The notes under the pieces: generated by a model
Databases searched by the model: none
Seen by the model: only the letters and a program-made list of their open reading frames with translations
What the model was told of the DNA's origin: nothing
Shown: piece by piece, positions 1-7,722 of the stretch
How positions within the stretch are numbered: position 1 is the stretch's first letter
Layout of the letters: each line of letters opens with the position of its first letter
Translations under genes and position numbers: made by a program
Source of the DNA: JACRPI01 sp041671005
Lineage (GTDB): Archaea; Nanobdellota; Nanobdellia; Woesearchaeales; DSVV01
Direction: 5' to 3'
Assembly (NCBI GenBank): GCA_041671005.1
Contig: JBAZCJ010000023.1
Span: forward strand, 1-15,931
Length of the DNA stretch: 15,931 nucleotides

Positions 1-15
1 AAAATCTAATCCCAT
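1..15 (-). CDS. Possible start of a leaderless gene running off the left edge
   Basis: On the minus strand an ATG at 15-13 opens a frame (Met-Gly-Leu-Asp-Phe) that leaves the window after five codons. The only reason to call it is that a TTTATAAA box lies at 39-46, centred about 27 nt upstream. That is the same spacing seen for almost every other protein gene in the window. Five residues cannot identify a product. It may be a chance ATG. Confidence 0.3.
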
Positions 16-118
16 ACCTGTAAAGAACTATTAAACTATTTATAAAAATTAGCAGTAAAAAAAGTAATTATTCTTTTTTAACAAAGGTATATTAACCTAA
101 AATATATTCTTCTCACGA

Positions 119-298
119 CAACTGTCGGCTGCGTAGAAATGCTATTGGCAAAAGATCGAAATGCTAACAAATTAACAAACCTATGCGTCGCGAGGGGTCG
201 CTCCATTCGGGAACGCAGCACTTTAAAAGAAACTAGAAAGCATTTCGAAGCCAATAGTCCGCAGCGATAGCGAGGATTTCTACGTAGCCCAACTGTCG
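119..298. mobile_element. MITE-like long-hairpin element with flanking direct repeats
   Basis: The sequence CAACTGTCG occurs at 119-127 and again at 290-298. Between them lie 14-bp terminal inverted repeats, 127-140 and 276-289, matching at 13 of 14 positions (GGCTGCGTAGAAAT against GGCTACGTAGAAAT). Two further perfect nested stems follow inward: 142-149 with 250-257 (8 bp) and 156-165 with 239-248 (10 bp). A small TGCGT/ACGCA hairpin sits near the tip (184-188 with 213-217). No ORF is present. The combination resembles a non-autonomous transposon remnant with an 8-9 bp target duplication. A structured non-coding RNA is the main alternative. It abuts the ileS TATA box. Confidence 0.5.
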
Positions 299-303
299 CA
301 AAC

Positions 304-311
304 TATATAAA
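304..311 (+). promoter_or_regulatory. TATA box of ileS
   Basis: The box reads TATATAAA and is centred about 27 nt before the ATG at 335. This implies transcription starting at or next to the start codon, hence a leaderless mRNA. It begins six bases after the right-hand direct repeat of the hairpin element. Confidence 0.6.
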
Positions 312-334
312 TAAACTCCTTCCAACCGAATGAC

Positions 335-3300
335 ATGATACTCCCATATTCTTTTCAAACAGTAGAAAATGATACCCTTGAGTTTTGGAAGCAAAATTCA
401 ATTTATCCTCAAGCAAAAGCAAAGAACAAAAAAGGAAAACCATGGTATTTTTTAGATGGCCCTCCATATACTTCTGGTAAAATTCATATTGGTACTGCAT
501 GGAATAAATCATTGAAAGATATGATTATCCGATATAAGCGGATGAATGGTTTTAATGTTTGGGACAGGGCAGGATATGACATGCATGGATTACCAACTGA
601 AAACAAAGTCCAAGCAAGTTTGAACATTAAATCAAAAGAAGGTATTGAAGAATACGGTGTTGATAAATTTGTTAAGCAGTGTGAAGAATTTTCTGTTCAT
701 CATATGAAATTAATGAATGAAGAATTCAAAAGATTAGGAGTATGGATGGATTTTGATAATGCATATATGCCTATTACCCAAGAGTTCATAGAAGGAGAAT
801 GGTGGCTTATCAAAAAAGCGCACGAGAAAAATAGATTATATGAAGGCGCTCGACCAATGACTTGGTGTGCAAGTTGCGAAACAGCAGTTGCAAAGCACGA
901 GTTGGAATATGAAGATGTCAAGGACCTTTCTATTTATGTCAAATTCCCAGTAGAAGGAGAAGAAAAAACATTTCTTATTATTTGGACAACAACTCCTTGG
1001 ACAATCCCTCATAATCTTGCAATAATGGTGCATCCAGATTTTCAATATGTTAAAGCAAGAGTAGAAGATGAAACCTGGATTGTTGCAAAAGATCTTGCAC
1101 AATCGTTTATTGAAGGGGTGTGCAAAAAAACATTTTCTATTGCAGAAGAATTTTCTGGAAAAAAGTTAGAAGGAATGAAATATATTCATCCTTTACATAA
1201 ATTTATTCCTCATTTTAATGAAATGAAATTAGAATTCAAAAATATTCATACAGTTGTTTTAAGCAATGAGTTTGTTGACTTAAATGCAGGAACAGGTCTT
1301 GTCCATTGTGCTCCAGGTGGGGGTCCAGAAGATTATGAAGTTGGAATTAAAAATCATTTACCTGCGTTTAATACTATTAATGAGCAAGGTATGTTCCCAA
1401 AATCAATGGGGAAATTTGCCGGATTAATTGCCCGAACAGATGATCTTGAATTTGTCAAAGCATTAGTTGAAGAAAATGCAGTTGTTGCAAAACAAAAAGT
1501 TCAGCATGAATATCCTCACTGTTGGCGGTGTCATAAACCAATTGTTTTTAAAACAACGAAACAATGGTTTTTCAAAGTTGAAGATTTAAAAGATCAGATG
1601 ATTGCTGATAATAAAAAAATTACCTGGGTGCCAGATGCAGCATTTAACGCATTTGATTCATGGTTAAATAATCTCCGAGATAATTCTATTAGTAAGCAGA
1701 GGTATTGGGGAACACCATTACCAATTTGGCGATGTAACAAATGTGATAATTATGTTGTCTTAAGTACAGTTGCTGAAATTGAAGAAAAATCAGGACAAAA
1801 AGTTGAGAATCTTCACAAGCCATGGATTGATAAAATTGTAATTCCTTGTAGCTGTGGCGGAAAAAAACATAGAGTGCCGGATATTCTTGATGTTTGGGTT
1901 GATGCAGGATGTGCAAGTTGGAATTGTTTGGATTATCCAAATACAACTGAGCATTTTGATGCGTTATTTCCTGCAGATTTTATTCTTGAAGGGAAGGATC
2001 AAATCAGGGGATGGTTTAATTTATTGATGATTGCGTCTACATTGACAATGAATAAACCTAGTTTCAAGGCAGTGTATATGCATGGTTTTGTTCAAGATAC
2101 TCTTGGCAGAAAAATGTCAAAAAGTCTTGGCAATTACATTTTGCCAGAAGAAGTTATTACAAAATATGGTGCAGATACTCTTCGATATTACATGATTTCA
2201 GGTGCAAACCCTGGTGTAGATATAAATTATAATTTTGATGAGATGGATATTAAATATAGAAATCTTGGTGTGTTATGGAATGTTCATAAATTTATTTTAG
2301 ATTTCAGTACAAATAATGTATTGAAGCCAAAACCATTATCAAAAAAAACATTGAAGATTGAAGAAAAACATATTCTTTCTTTGACAAATAGTGCATTGAA
2401 AGAAACAACTGCACTATTTGAGCAGTATGCATTAAATGAAGTTCCACTCGTTGTAGAAAAATTATTTTTAGAATTATCAAGAACATATATTCAAGCAATT
2501 CGTGATAAAGCAGCAAATGGTACATCTGAAGAAAAACAGCAGGTGTTGGATGTATGTTATGATGTTTTCATGAAAATCCTTAAAATGTTTGCACCTGTTG
2601 TCCCATTCATTACAGAAAAGATGTATCTTAATTTCAAGAATGCATTTTCATTGCCAGAAGAAAGTGTTCATTTTTTTGCATGGCCAAAACCAGACGAGCA
2701 CTATATTGATAAAAAGTTAGAACAGACAATGAATGTTGCACAAACTACTATTCAGGCAATCCTTAATGCTCGAGAAAAAGTTAAGTTAGGAGTTCGCTGG
2801 CCAGTGATGCAAGTGAAAATAATTACAACTGATACCGAAATTGTCAAAGCTATTGAAGAACATAAAGAACGTATTCAGTCTCAAACAAATGTTAAAGAAC
2901 TTGTTATTGAACAGTCATTTACTGATGCATCAATTACAATTGAACCAAATAATAAAAATATTGGCCAGCAGTTTAAACAATTGAGTCCTCACGTTGTTAG
3001 TTACCTTCAAAATGCAGATCCAAAATTATTTATGTTTGCATTAGAAAAAGAAGGTGTGGTGCGAATTACAGTAGAAAATCAACCTATTGTATTGACGAAA
3101 GAACATATTTCTATCAAAATGCATGCACCTGAACATATGGTTGCAGGAGATTATAGATATGGTCAATTATACTTGAATGCAACGCGTACAGCTGAGTTGG
3201 ATAATGAAGGGTATGCACGTGAAATCATGCGTAGAATCCAAGAATTGCGAAAGACAATGAGTCTTATGCGAAAAGATAAAGTGCAGATTCATCTTATTGT

Positions 3301-3460
3301 AGATGCAGAATTAGAAAAAGCACTTGATGCATGGCAAGAGGAAATCCAGATTAAATGTGGGGTTACTGATTTAGTTATTTCTCAAGAAGATTTGCCATTA
3401 ACATATAAAGCAGAAGAAGAAATCAAAGGCAAGAAAGTTATTGTGTACGGGCAAGTGTGA
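335..3460 (+). CDS. ileS: Isoleucyl-tRNA synthetase
   Basis: This cytoplasmic class Ia synthetase charges tRNA-Ile with isoleucine using ATP. At 1041 residues it has full family length. The HIGH-type signature is HIGT at residues 51-54, within PPYTSGKIHIGT. The KMSKS loop is exact at 593-597, within GRKMSKSLGN. The inserted CP1 editing domain, which hydrolyses mischarged Val-tRNA-Ile, lies at about 180-390 and includes GTGLVHCAPGGGPEDYEVG. Cysteine pairs C396/C399 and C467/C470 with C505/C507 look like zinc knuckles. The WFNLLMIAST and DVWVDAG segments belong to the Rossmann core, and the anticodon-binding helices and a C-terminal domain follow. The overall style is the archaeal/eukaryotic-type (IleS2-like) enzyme. 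The ATG at 335 is chosen because the TATA box is 27 nt upstream; there is no Shine-Dalgarno sequence. The next gene starts 61 bp downstream with its own promoter. Confidence 0.97.
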   Translation: MILPYSFQTVENDTLEFWKQNSIYPQAKAKNKKGKPWYFLDGPPYTSGKIHIGTAWNKSLKDMIIRYKRMNGFNVWDRAGYDMHGLPTENKVQASLNIKSKEGIEEYGVDKFVKQCEEFSVHHMKLMNEEFKRLGVWMDFDNAYMPITQEFIEGEWWLIKKAHEKNRLYEGARPMTWCASCETAVAKHELEYEDVKDLSIYVKFPVEGEEKTFLIIWTTTPWTIPHNLAIMVHPDFQYVKARVEDETWIVAKDLAQSFIEGVCKKTFSIAEEFSGKKLEGMKYIHPLHKFIPHFNEMKLEFKNIHTVVLSNEFVDLNAGTGLVHCAPGGGPEDYEVGIKNHLPAFNTINEQGMFPKSMGKFAGLIARTDDLEFVKALVEENAVVAKQKVQHEYPHCWRCHKPIVFKTTKQWFFKVEDLKDQMIADNKKITWVPDAAFNAFDSWLNNLRDNSISKQRYWGTPLPIWRCNKCDNYVVLSTVAEIEEKSGQKVENLHKPWIDKIVIPCSCGGKKHRVPDILDVWVDAGCASWNCLDYPNTTEHFDALFPADFILEGKDQIRGWFNLLMIASTLTMNKPSFKAVYMHGFVQDTLGRKMSKSLGNYILPEEVITKYGADTLRYYMISGANPGVDINYNFDEMDIKYRNLGVLWNVHKFILDFSTNNVLKPKPLSKKTLKIEEKHILSLTNSALKETTALFEQYALNEVPLVVEKLFLELSRTYIQAIRDKAANGTSEEKQQVLDVCYDVFMKILKMFAPVVPFITEKMYLNFKNAFSLPEESVHFFAWPKPDEHYIDKKLEQTMNVAQTTIQAILNAREKVKLGVRWPVMQVKIITTDTEIVKAIEEHKERIQSQTNVKELVIEQSFTDASITIEPNNKNIGQQFKQLSPHVVSYLQNADPKLFMFALEKEGVVRITVENQPIVLTKEHISIKMHAPEHMVAGDYRYGQLYLNATRTAELDNEGYAREIMRRIQELRKTMSLMRKDKVQIHLIVDAELEKALDAWQEEIQIKCGVTDLVISQEDLPLTYKAEEEIKGKKVIVYGQV

Positions 3461-3466
3461 TTTCAA

Positions 3467-3474
3467 TATTTTTT
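3467..3474 (+). terminator. Weak poly-T terminator after ileS
   Basis: A run of six T follows the ileS stop within ten bases (AATATTTTTT). Archaeal RNA polymerase terminates at oligo-U without needing a hairpin. The run is short, so this is only a candidate. Confidence 0.3.
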
Positions 3475-3492
3475 AAGTTAGAAAGATATTTT

Positions 3493-3500
3493 TTATAAAC
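3493..3500 (+). promoter_or_regulatory. TATA box of the MtnC-like gene
   Basis: TTATAAAC is centred about 26 nt before the ATG at 3522, again predicting a leaderless transcript separate from ileS. Confidence 0.5.
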
Positions 3501-3521
3501 AGATCTTGATTTCTTAACATT

Positions 3522-4271
3522 ATGACACATATACTTACAGATGTAATGGGTGTAGTTGTAGATCCTGTGCGCTATCAAAACGAATCTATTTATTTAATGG
3601 AATCTGACGGTTCAAGGTTTCTTTTCGACGTTTTAAACATTAGAGAAACAGAAGAAAATAAAGGACCTCTACAAAAAGTTAAGGATTTTAAGAATCAATT
3701 AATGGAAAGATATCAAACAGAAACCTTATCTGTTTCAGTAGCTTGTTTTGTTGAACAAATGAGACAAGGGGCTTTAGCAGAAGATGATCCTTTAAATAAA
3801 GGATTTTCATATTTAATGTGGCATCTTGGAAGAGATAGAGGGTTTCCACATGGAAAGCTTCATGGTTGTTTTTATCCAGATGTTTCTCCAGCATTTGATT
3901 CTTTTAAAGCAAAAGGTGCTCAAATCTCTGTTTATTCTGATATGTATCCGGGAGATGGTCATAAATATATTCGTGAAGTCTTCAGAACAGGTCTTCGACT
4001 ACAATTTCCAGTTGAACTAAACCCAATAATTGCATCTTTTTATGATACTCAAGAAGTTGGTCCTGCAGTTGATGCACAAAGTTATAGAAACCTTGCTGAT
4101 CGATTACAAACAACTCCTGGTGAGCTTCTCTATCTTTCTAATAAACCAAACCAATTAGATGCAGCTGCAGAAGCAGGATGTCGTGTTGTTTTAGTCGATA
4201 GAATAAACATAATGGCTGCAGAAACAAGATATCAAAGAATAAGTTCATTTTCTGAAGTTAATGAGTTATAA
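3522..4271 (+). CDS. HAD-superfamily protein resembling acireductone synthase (MtnC), catalytic residues altered
   Basis: The 249-residue protein aligns by eye along its whole length with bacterial MtnC. MtnC is the enolase-phosphatase that makes acireductone in the methionine salvage pathway. Shared blocks are HGKLHGCFYPDVSPAF, VYS at 137-139, DAQSYRNLADRL and LDAAAEAG. The HAD nucleophile Asp7 is present. The second acidic residue of motif I (DxE in MtnC) is Met9, the motif III lysine position is Ala182, and the motif IV Asp is Asn207, although Asp213 remains. Mg binding and phosphatase or enolase chemistry of the normal kind are therefore doubtful. No other salvage gene is nearby; metK, the enzyme that makes the salvage precursor, lies 3.5 kb downstream. 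It is plausibly a repurposed or inactive homologue. Fold assignment is confident, function is not. Confidence 0.8.
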   Translation: MTHILTDVMGVVVDPVRYQNESIYLMESDGSRFLFDVLNIRETEENKGPLQKVKDFKNQLMERYQTETLSVSVACFVEQMRQGALAEDDPLNKGFSYLMWHLGRDRGFPHGKLHGCFYPDVSPAFDSFKAKGAQISVYSDMYPGDGHKYIREVFRTGLRLQFPVELNPIIASFYDTQEVGPAVDAQSYRNLADRLQTTPGELLYLSNKPNQLDAAAEAGCRVVLVDRINIMAAETRYQRISSFSEVNEL

Positions 4272-4295
4272 TCTGTATAATAATCCATCATAACC

Positions 4296-4306
4296 TTTAA
4301 AAAATA
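4296..4306 (+). promoter_or_regulatory. TATA box of the secreted-protein gene
   Basis: TTTAAAAAATA is centred about 25 nt before the ATG at 4326. An out-of-phase ATGTAA sits immediately before that ATG, and a stop in frame at 4323 excludes any upstream start. Confidence 0.45.
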
Positions 4307-4325
4307 ACCCCCATTTTTCATGTAA

Positions 4326-5546
4326 ATGTTAGAAGCTCTTTTACTTGTTGCGTCAGTGCATGCAGTAGGACTACAACGTCAACCAGAATTTATTGGTCCA
4401 CATGTAGCTCATGAATCTCCTGCCGTAAATAACGATTGTAATTTTTTATTTAATAATCCAGCTCTTCTTTGTTATGGTGTACAGCCAAGCTTTGCAGTAG
4501 AAACAAATTCAACAACACTCACTTTTTTTCCTGATGCGTTAAAATTATATAACTCTGTTCCTACAGATGATTCAAGCTCAGATGAATGGGTTTCCCAAGC
4601 ACAAACATTTATGGATCTTGGAACAAGTCTTATTGACAAAAATAAAAACCAGCCTTTGTATGCAGACAGTGCATTAAGTGTAAAAATTCCACTTTCTGAA
4701 AGCAATAATCATGGATTATACCTAATTCCATATGGGTTAGGAACAAATACAGCAGAAATTTTAACCCAAGACACAAGTGATAGAGTAATGCAAAATCTTA
4801 TTGCATCAGTCGGTTTTAATCAGAATGTTGAAGCTGATGTTCTTGCTCAATATATTGCGACAGGACAAGTAGGAATCAATGTTGCATATGGGCAGTATAT
4901 TGATTTTTCAAATATGCGATTACGTATGGGTATGTCTATTGACCCAATGTACCGTTGGCTTGCAGAAGATACTTTTACGATGAATGATGAATCACATTAT
5001 TCTATTTTAACTGGGCATGGGATAGGTTTAAATGAAAAAGTAGGACTTGATGTTGAAAAAAAAAAGTCCAATGTTCGTTTTGGAATAGTACTTAATAATC
5101 CGTATTCACTATTTGTAACAACATCAGCGACACAAGATGTTGATGATGTAGTTAAGCCAACAGTTATTGATCCAGATCCTACTTCAGCAGATATTGGTTT
5201 TTCATATGCTCCAGATTCTACCTTGACATTACTTGTTAATGGAATAAATGTAGTAGGATATAATCGAGCAACAGAAATGTGGTCTTATAACTATGTACCA
5301 GAAATAAGTGCAGTGTTTAAAGGATATCATTGGGAAGGATTTACGACAGTAGTTGTATCTGCAAATGAACAACAAATGACAGGAGGGGTTTCATGGAAAG
5401 GCGAAAAACGCTGTGACCCTCGCATTGGTTTTAATGCAAGTGTTTATCTTATGAATGGCGATCCTGCGTATCCTGTAGGTTTAAATTTTACAGTTGATTG
5501 TAGAGAAAGAAGTCCAAAAAGTATGCGACCTCTAATTTCTAACTAA
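4326..5546 (+). CDS. Secreted beta-rich protein of unknown function
   Basis: I do not recognise a named gene. The 406-residue product starts with a very short hydrophobic stretch (MLEALLLVASVHA) ending in a V-H-A cleavage-like site. It has no N-terminal Lys or Arg, so it would be an atypical signal peptide. The body alternates polar and hydrophobic residues in many short strands, with few charged helices. Several stretches resemble bacterial beta-barrel surface proteins of the TraF-like (PF13729) type: FLFNNPALLCYG at about 40-51, a glycine-rich GHGIGLNEKVGLDVE segment, and NVRFGIVLNNPYS. This similarity is by eye only. Cysteines occur near both ends (C38, C49 and two near the C-terminus), which would suit disulfides in an extracellular protein. 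An archaeon without an outer membrane has no obvious place for a porin, so an S-layer-associated or cell-surface role is equally possible. Confidence 0.75.
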   Translation: MLEALLLVASVHAVGLQRQPEFIGPHVAHESPAVNNDCNFLFNNPALLCYGVQPSFAVETNSTTLTFFPDALKLYNSVPTDDSSSDEWVSQAQTFMDLGTSLIDKNKNQPLYADSALSVKIPLSESNNHGLYLIPYGLGTNTAEILTQDTSDRVMQNLIASVGFNQNVEADVLAQYIATGQVGINVAYGQYIDFSNMRLRMGMSIDPMYRWLAEDTFTMNDESHYSILTGHGIGLNEKVGLDVEKKKSNVRFGIVLNNPYSLFVTTSATQDVDDVVKPTVIDPDPTSADIGFSYAPDSTLTLLVNGINVVGYNRATEMWSYNYVPEISAVFKGYHWEGFTTVVVSANEQQMTGGVSWKGEKRCDPRIGFNASVYLMNGDPAYPVGLNFTVDCRERSPKSMRPLISN

Positions 5547-5566
5547 ACTGTTCTTGATTCATTAAC

Positions 5567-5575
5567 TTTATATTT
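5567..5575 (+). promoter_or_regulatory. TATA box of the glycosidase-like gene
   Basis: TTTATATTT is centred about 25 nt before the ATG at 5596. This favours that start over the in-frame ATG 36 nt further on. Confidence 0.45.
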
Positions 5576-5595
5576 TTCAAAATTTTAAATATTCC

Positions 5596-6678
5596 ATGTT
5601 TAACTCTCACCATTTTCACGAAGCATTATTCATGTTTAAAAGACGAATTGCTGTTGCAAAAAATGGAACAAAAAAGTATTCAGGGACTGCAGAAGAAATC
5701 TGTAAAAAAATTACAAAAGACTGCTGGAATGGAACTTTTTTTCAGGTAAGTAAAGGTCACTTTTCTTTATTTTACATGCGTGATTTTGGCATGTGTGTTC
5801 AATCATTATTAGAATTAGGATACAAAAAGGAAGTAGAAAAAACATTGCAGTTTGCATTAACTGTTTATTCAAGAGAAAAAAAGTGCAGTACAACTATTTC
5901 AAAAAATGGCGAAGGATTTGATGTGTTTCATTATGCACCGGATTCCCTTGCATTCCTTCTGTTTAGCTTAAGAATTGCAAAAGCGCATGAACTTGTTGAA
6001 ATCTATAAACCATTTTTAGAAAGCGAGTTGGAATATTATTATAATACTGTTGTTGATGAAACAGGCATTGTCCAGCTTGGAAATTTTTCGTCAATAAAAG
6101 ATAATGCAAACCGATCTCAAAGTTGTTATGATAGTTGTTGTATAGCAGTTGTTGCCAGAGAAGCAAAGATTTTGAAATTAAAAACTAAGTTTACACACAA
6201 TTATTCAAAAATTATTAAAGAAAATTTTTGGACAGGAACGTACTTTAAAGATACTGTTAAGACTGATTATCCATCCGGAGATGCAAATGTTTTCCCTTAT
6301 TGGTTTGGTTTATTTTATGATAAAGAAATGATTCGTTCATCAATAAAATCAATGCAAAAAGAAAGTTTGGATAAGCTGTTTCCATTGAAATATACAAATC
6401 ATGTGCCAAAAAACTTTTTCTTTGCGTTGAAATTTCTTGCACCAAATTATGAAGGCAATACTATTTGGATGCATCTTGGATTATGTTATTTAGATGTTGT
6501 AGAAGCCATTGACAAAACACTTGCAGAGAAATACAGAAAACAATACACAAAAAATATTGAAAAAAACAAAAATTTTCTTGAAGTATTTAATGCAAATGGG
6601 ACTCCTTACAAAACGCTATTTTATTATGCAGATGAAGGTATGTTGTGGAGTTGTAAGTTGATTACAGTAAAAAATTAA
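5596..6678 (+). CDS. Six-hairpin (alpha/alpha)6-toroid glycosidase-like protein
   Basis: The 360-residue protein has no signal peptide and is probably cytoplasmic. It consists of repeated amphipathic helix pairs separated by aromatic and acidic loops, as in (alpha/alpha)6-barrel glycoside hydrolases. Recognisable blocks are FSLFYMRDFGM at about 56-66, GFDVFHYAPDSLAFLLFSLR at about 107-126, DYPSGDANVFPYWFGLFYD at about 224-242, EGNTIWMHLG at about 286-295, and YYADEGMLWS near 343-352. Such proteins include amylo-alpha-1,6-glucosidases and MGH1-like hydrolases acting on alpha-glucans or small glycosides. Asp63 and Glu347 are candidate acidic catalytic residues, but I cannot assign a family, substrate or mechanism. 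The last 17 bases overlap the 3' end of the convergent permease gene, so the two transcripts are antisense at their ends. Confidence 0.7.
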   Translation: MFNSHHFHEALFMFKRRIAVAKNGTKKYSGTAEEICKKITKDCWNGTFFQVSKGHFSLFYMRDFGMCVQSLLELGYKKEVEKTLQFALTVYSREKKCSTTISKNGEGFDVFHYAPDSLAFLLFSLRIAKAHELVEIYKPFLESELEYYYNTVVDETGIVQLGNFSSIKDNANRSQSCYDSCCIAVVAREAKILKLKTKFTHNYSKIIKENFWTGTYFKDTVKTDYPSGDANVFPYWFGLFYDKEMIRSSIKSMQKESLDKLFPLKYTNHVPKNFFFALKFLAPNYEGNTIWMHLGLCYLDVVEAIDKTLAEKYRKQYTKNIEKNKNFLEVFNANGTPYKTLFYYADEGMLWSCKLITVKN

Positions 6679-7606
6679 ACAAATATCCTGTAATAATAAT
6701 TCCTAACGTAACAATTCCAATGTACAATGCAAGAAGTTTTGGTTTCAATACTTTTCTAAGAATAATCATTTCTGGCAATGATAATGCAGTTACTGCCATC
6801 ATGAATGCAAGTGCAGTGCCAAGTGGCAATCCTTTTTCAATTAATGAGGTAATTACAGGTATAATTCCTGCAGCATTGGAATACAATGGAACCCCAATAA
6901 GGACAGCAATTGGAACTGCAAAAAAGGAATCACTCAATGAAGATAATAGATTTTCAGGGGCATAACTATGAATTCCTGCACCAATACCAACGCCAAGAAT
7001 AACATATGGAAACACGCGTTGAATAATGTGCATAGTTTCTTGGTAACTCTGTTGTATTCTTTCATTGAATGTTAGATAGTGTACTCTTTTTTTCTGTACT
7101 TTTATTTTCCAGTTGACAAGATATTTTTCAAGATGCATTTTACCGAGAATATATCCTGCAGTTATTGAAATAACCATTCCTGAACCAATATATAGTAACG
7201 TAATTTTCCATCCAAACAATCCAAACAGAAGAATGACTGCAATTTCATTGATCATTGGTGCTGCAATGAGATAAGAAAATGTCACTCCTAGCGGAACTCC
7301 AGATTCAAGAAATCCGATAAACAAAGGAATCGCTGAACAGGTGCAGAACGGAGTGAAAATTCCAATGAATGATGCAAGAAAATTTCCTACAATTGTATAT
7401 TTTTTTGAAAGAAATTTTTTCACCTTTTCTCGAGGTAAATACGTTCTAATATATGCAAAAAAGAAAATCAATACGCATAACAAAATAAATATTTTCATAA
7501 TGTCATATAAAAAAAATGAAAGTGATTCTGCTATTTTTCCCTGCAAACCAAAAAAAGAGTACACAAGCCATTGTGCAGATAATTCAATTGGTGTAAATAT
7601 TCCCAT
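6662..7606 (-). CDS. ArsP/YraQ-family permease (DUF318, PF03773)
   Basis: This integral membrane protein of 314 residues has about eight hydrophobic segments arranged as two related halves. The first half contains TPFCTCSAIPLF at about 85-96, with Cys88 and Cys90, followed by ESGVPLGVTFSYLIAAPMIN. The second half repeats the plan as VPLYSNAAGIIPV, EKGLPLGTALAFMMAVTAL and SLPEMIIL. A basic cytoplasmic loop (about 160-180) separates them. Family members include ArsP, which exports trivalent organoarsenicals, and related permeases proposed to export metals. The C-x-C in the first half fits thiophilic metal or metalloid handling. Substrate here is not determined. It is divergent from the metK transcription unit, with about 115 bp between starts, and convergent with the glycosidase-like gene. 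A minus-strand TATA box supports the ATG at 7606. Confidence 0.88.
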   Translation of the reverse strand: MGIFTPIELSAQWLVYSFFGLQGKIAESLSFFLYDIMKIFILLCVLIFFFAYIRTYLPREKVKKFLSKKYTIVGNFLASFIGIFTPFCTCSAIPLFIGFLESGVPLGVTFSYLIAAPMINEIAVILLFGLFGWKITLLYIGSGMVISITAGYILGKMHLEKYLVNWKIKVQKKRVHYLTFNERIQQSYQETMHIIQRVFPYVILGVGIGAGIHSYAPENLLSSLSDSFFAVPIAVLIGVPLYSNAAGIIPVITSLIEKGLPLGTALAFMMAVTALSLPEMIILRKVLKPKLLALYIGIVTLGIIITGYLFNFLL

Positions 7607-7628
7607 CTTTTTTTATTTCATAACATGT

Positions 7629-7637
7629 AATATAAAT
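7629..7637 (-). promoter_or_regulatory. TATA box of the permease gene
   Basis: Read on the minus strand the box is TTTATATTA, centred about 27 nt before the permease ATG. The nine-base word ATAAATCTT overlaps it (7632-7640) and recurs at 7656-7664. Confidence 0.5.
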
Positions 7638-7694
7638 CTTGCGTTTATATTTAAAATAAATCTTATTTATTCTCATAGGAATATTCTTTTCAAG

Positions 7695-7706
7695 TATATT
7701 TATAAT
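7695..7706 (+). promoter_or_regulatory. TATA region of the uORF-metK transcript
   Basis: TATATTTATAAT offers two overlapping boxes. The left one (7695-7702) is about 25 nt before the ATG of the 18-codon upstream ORF and would make it leaderless. The right one would start the RNA at about 7728, giving metK a roughly 48-nt leader. Confidence 0.5.
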
Positions 7707-7722
7707 AGATTTAATATTCAAA

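Noticed and set aside
303..2525. Several minus-strand frames of 60-90 codons within ileS
   Set aside because: They are shadows of the synthetase coding strand with no family signature or TATA box at the required spacing.
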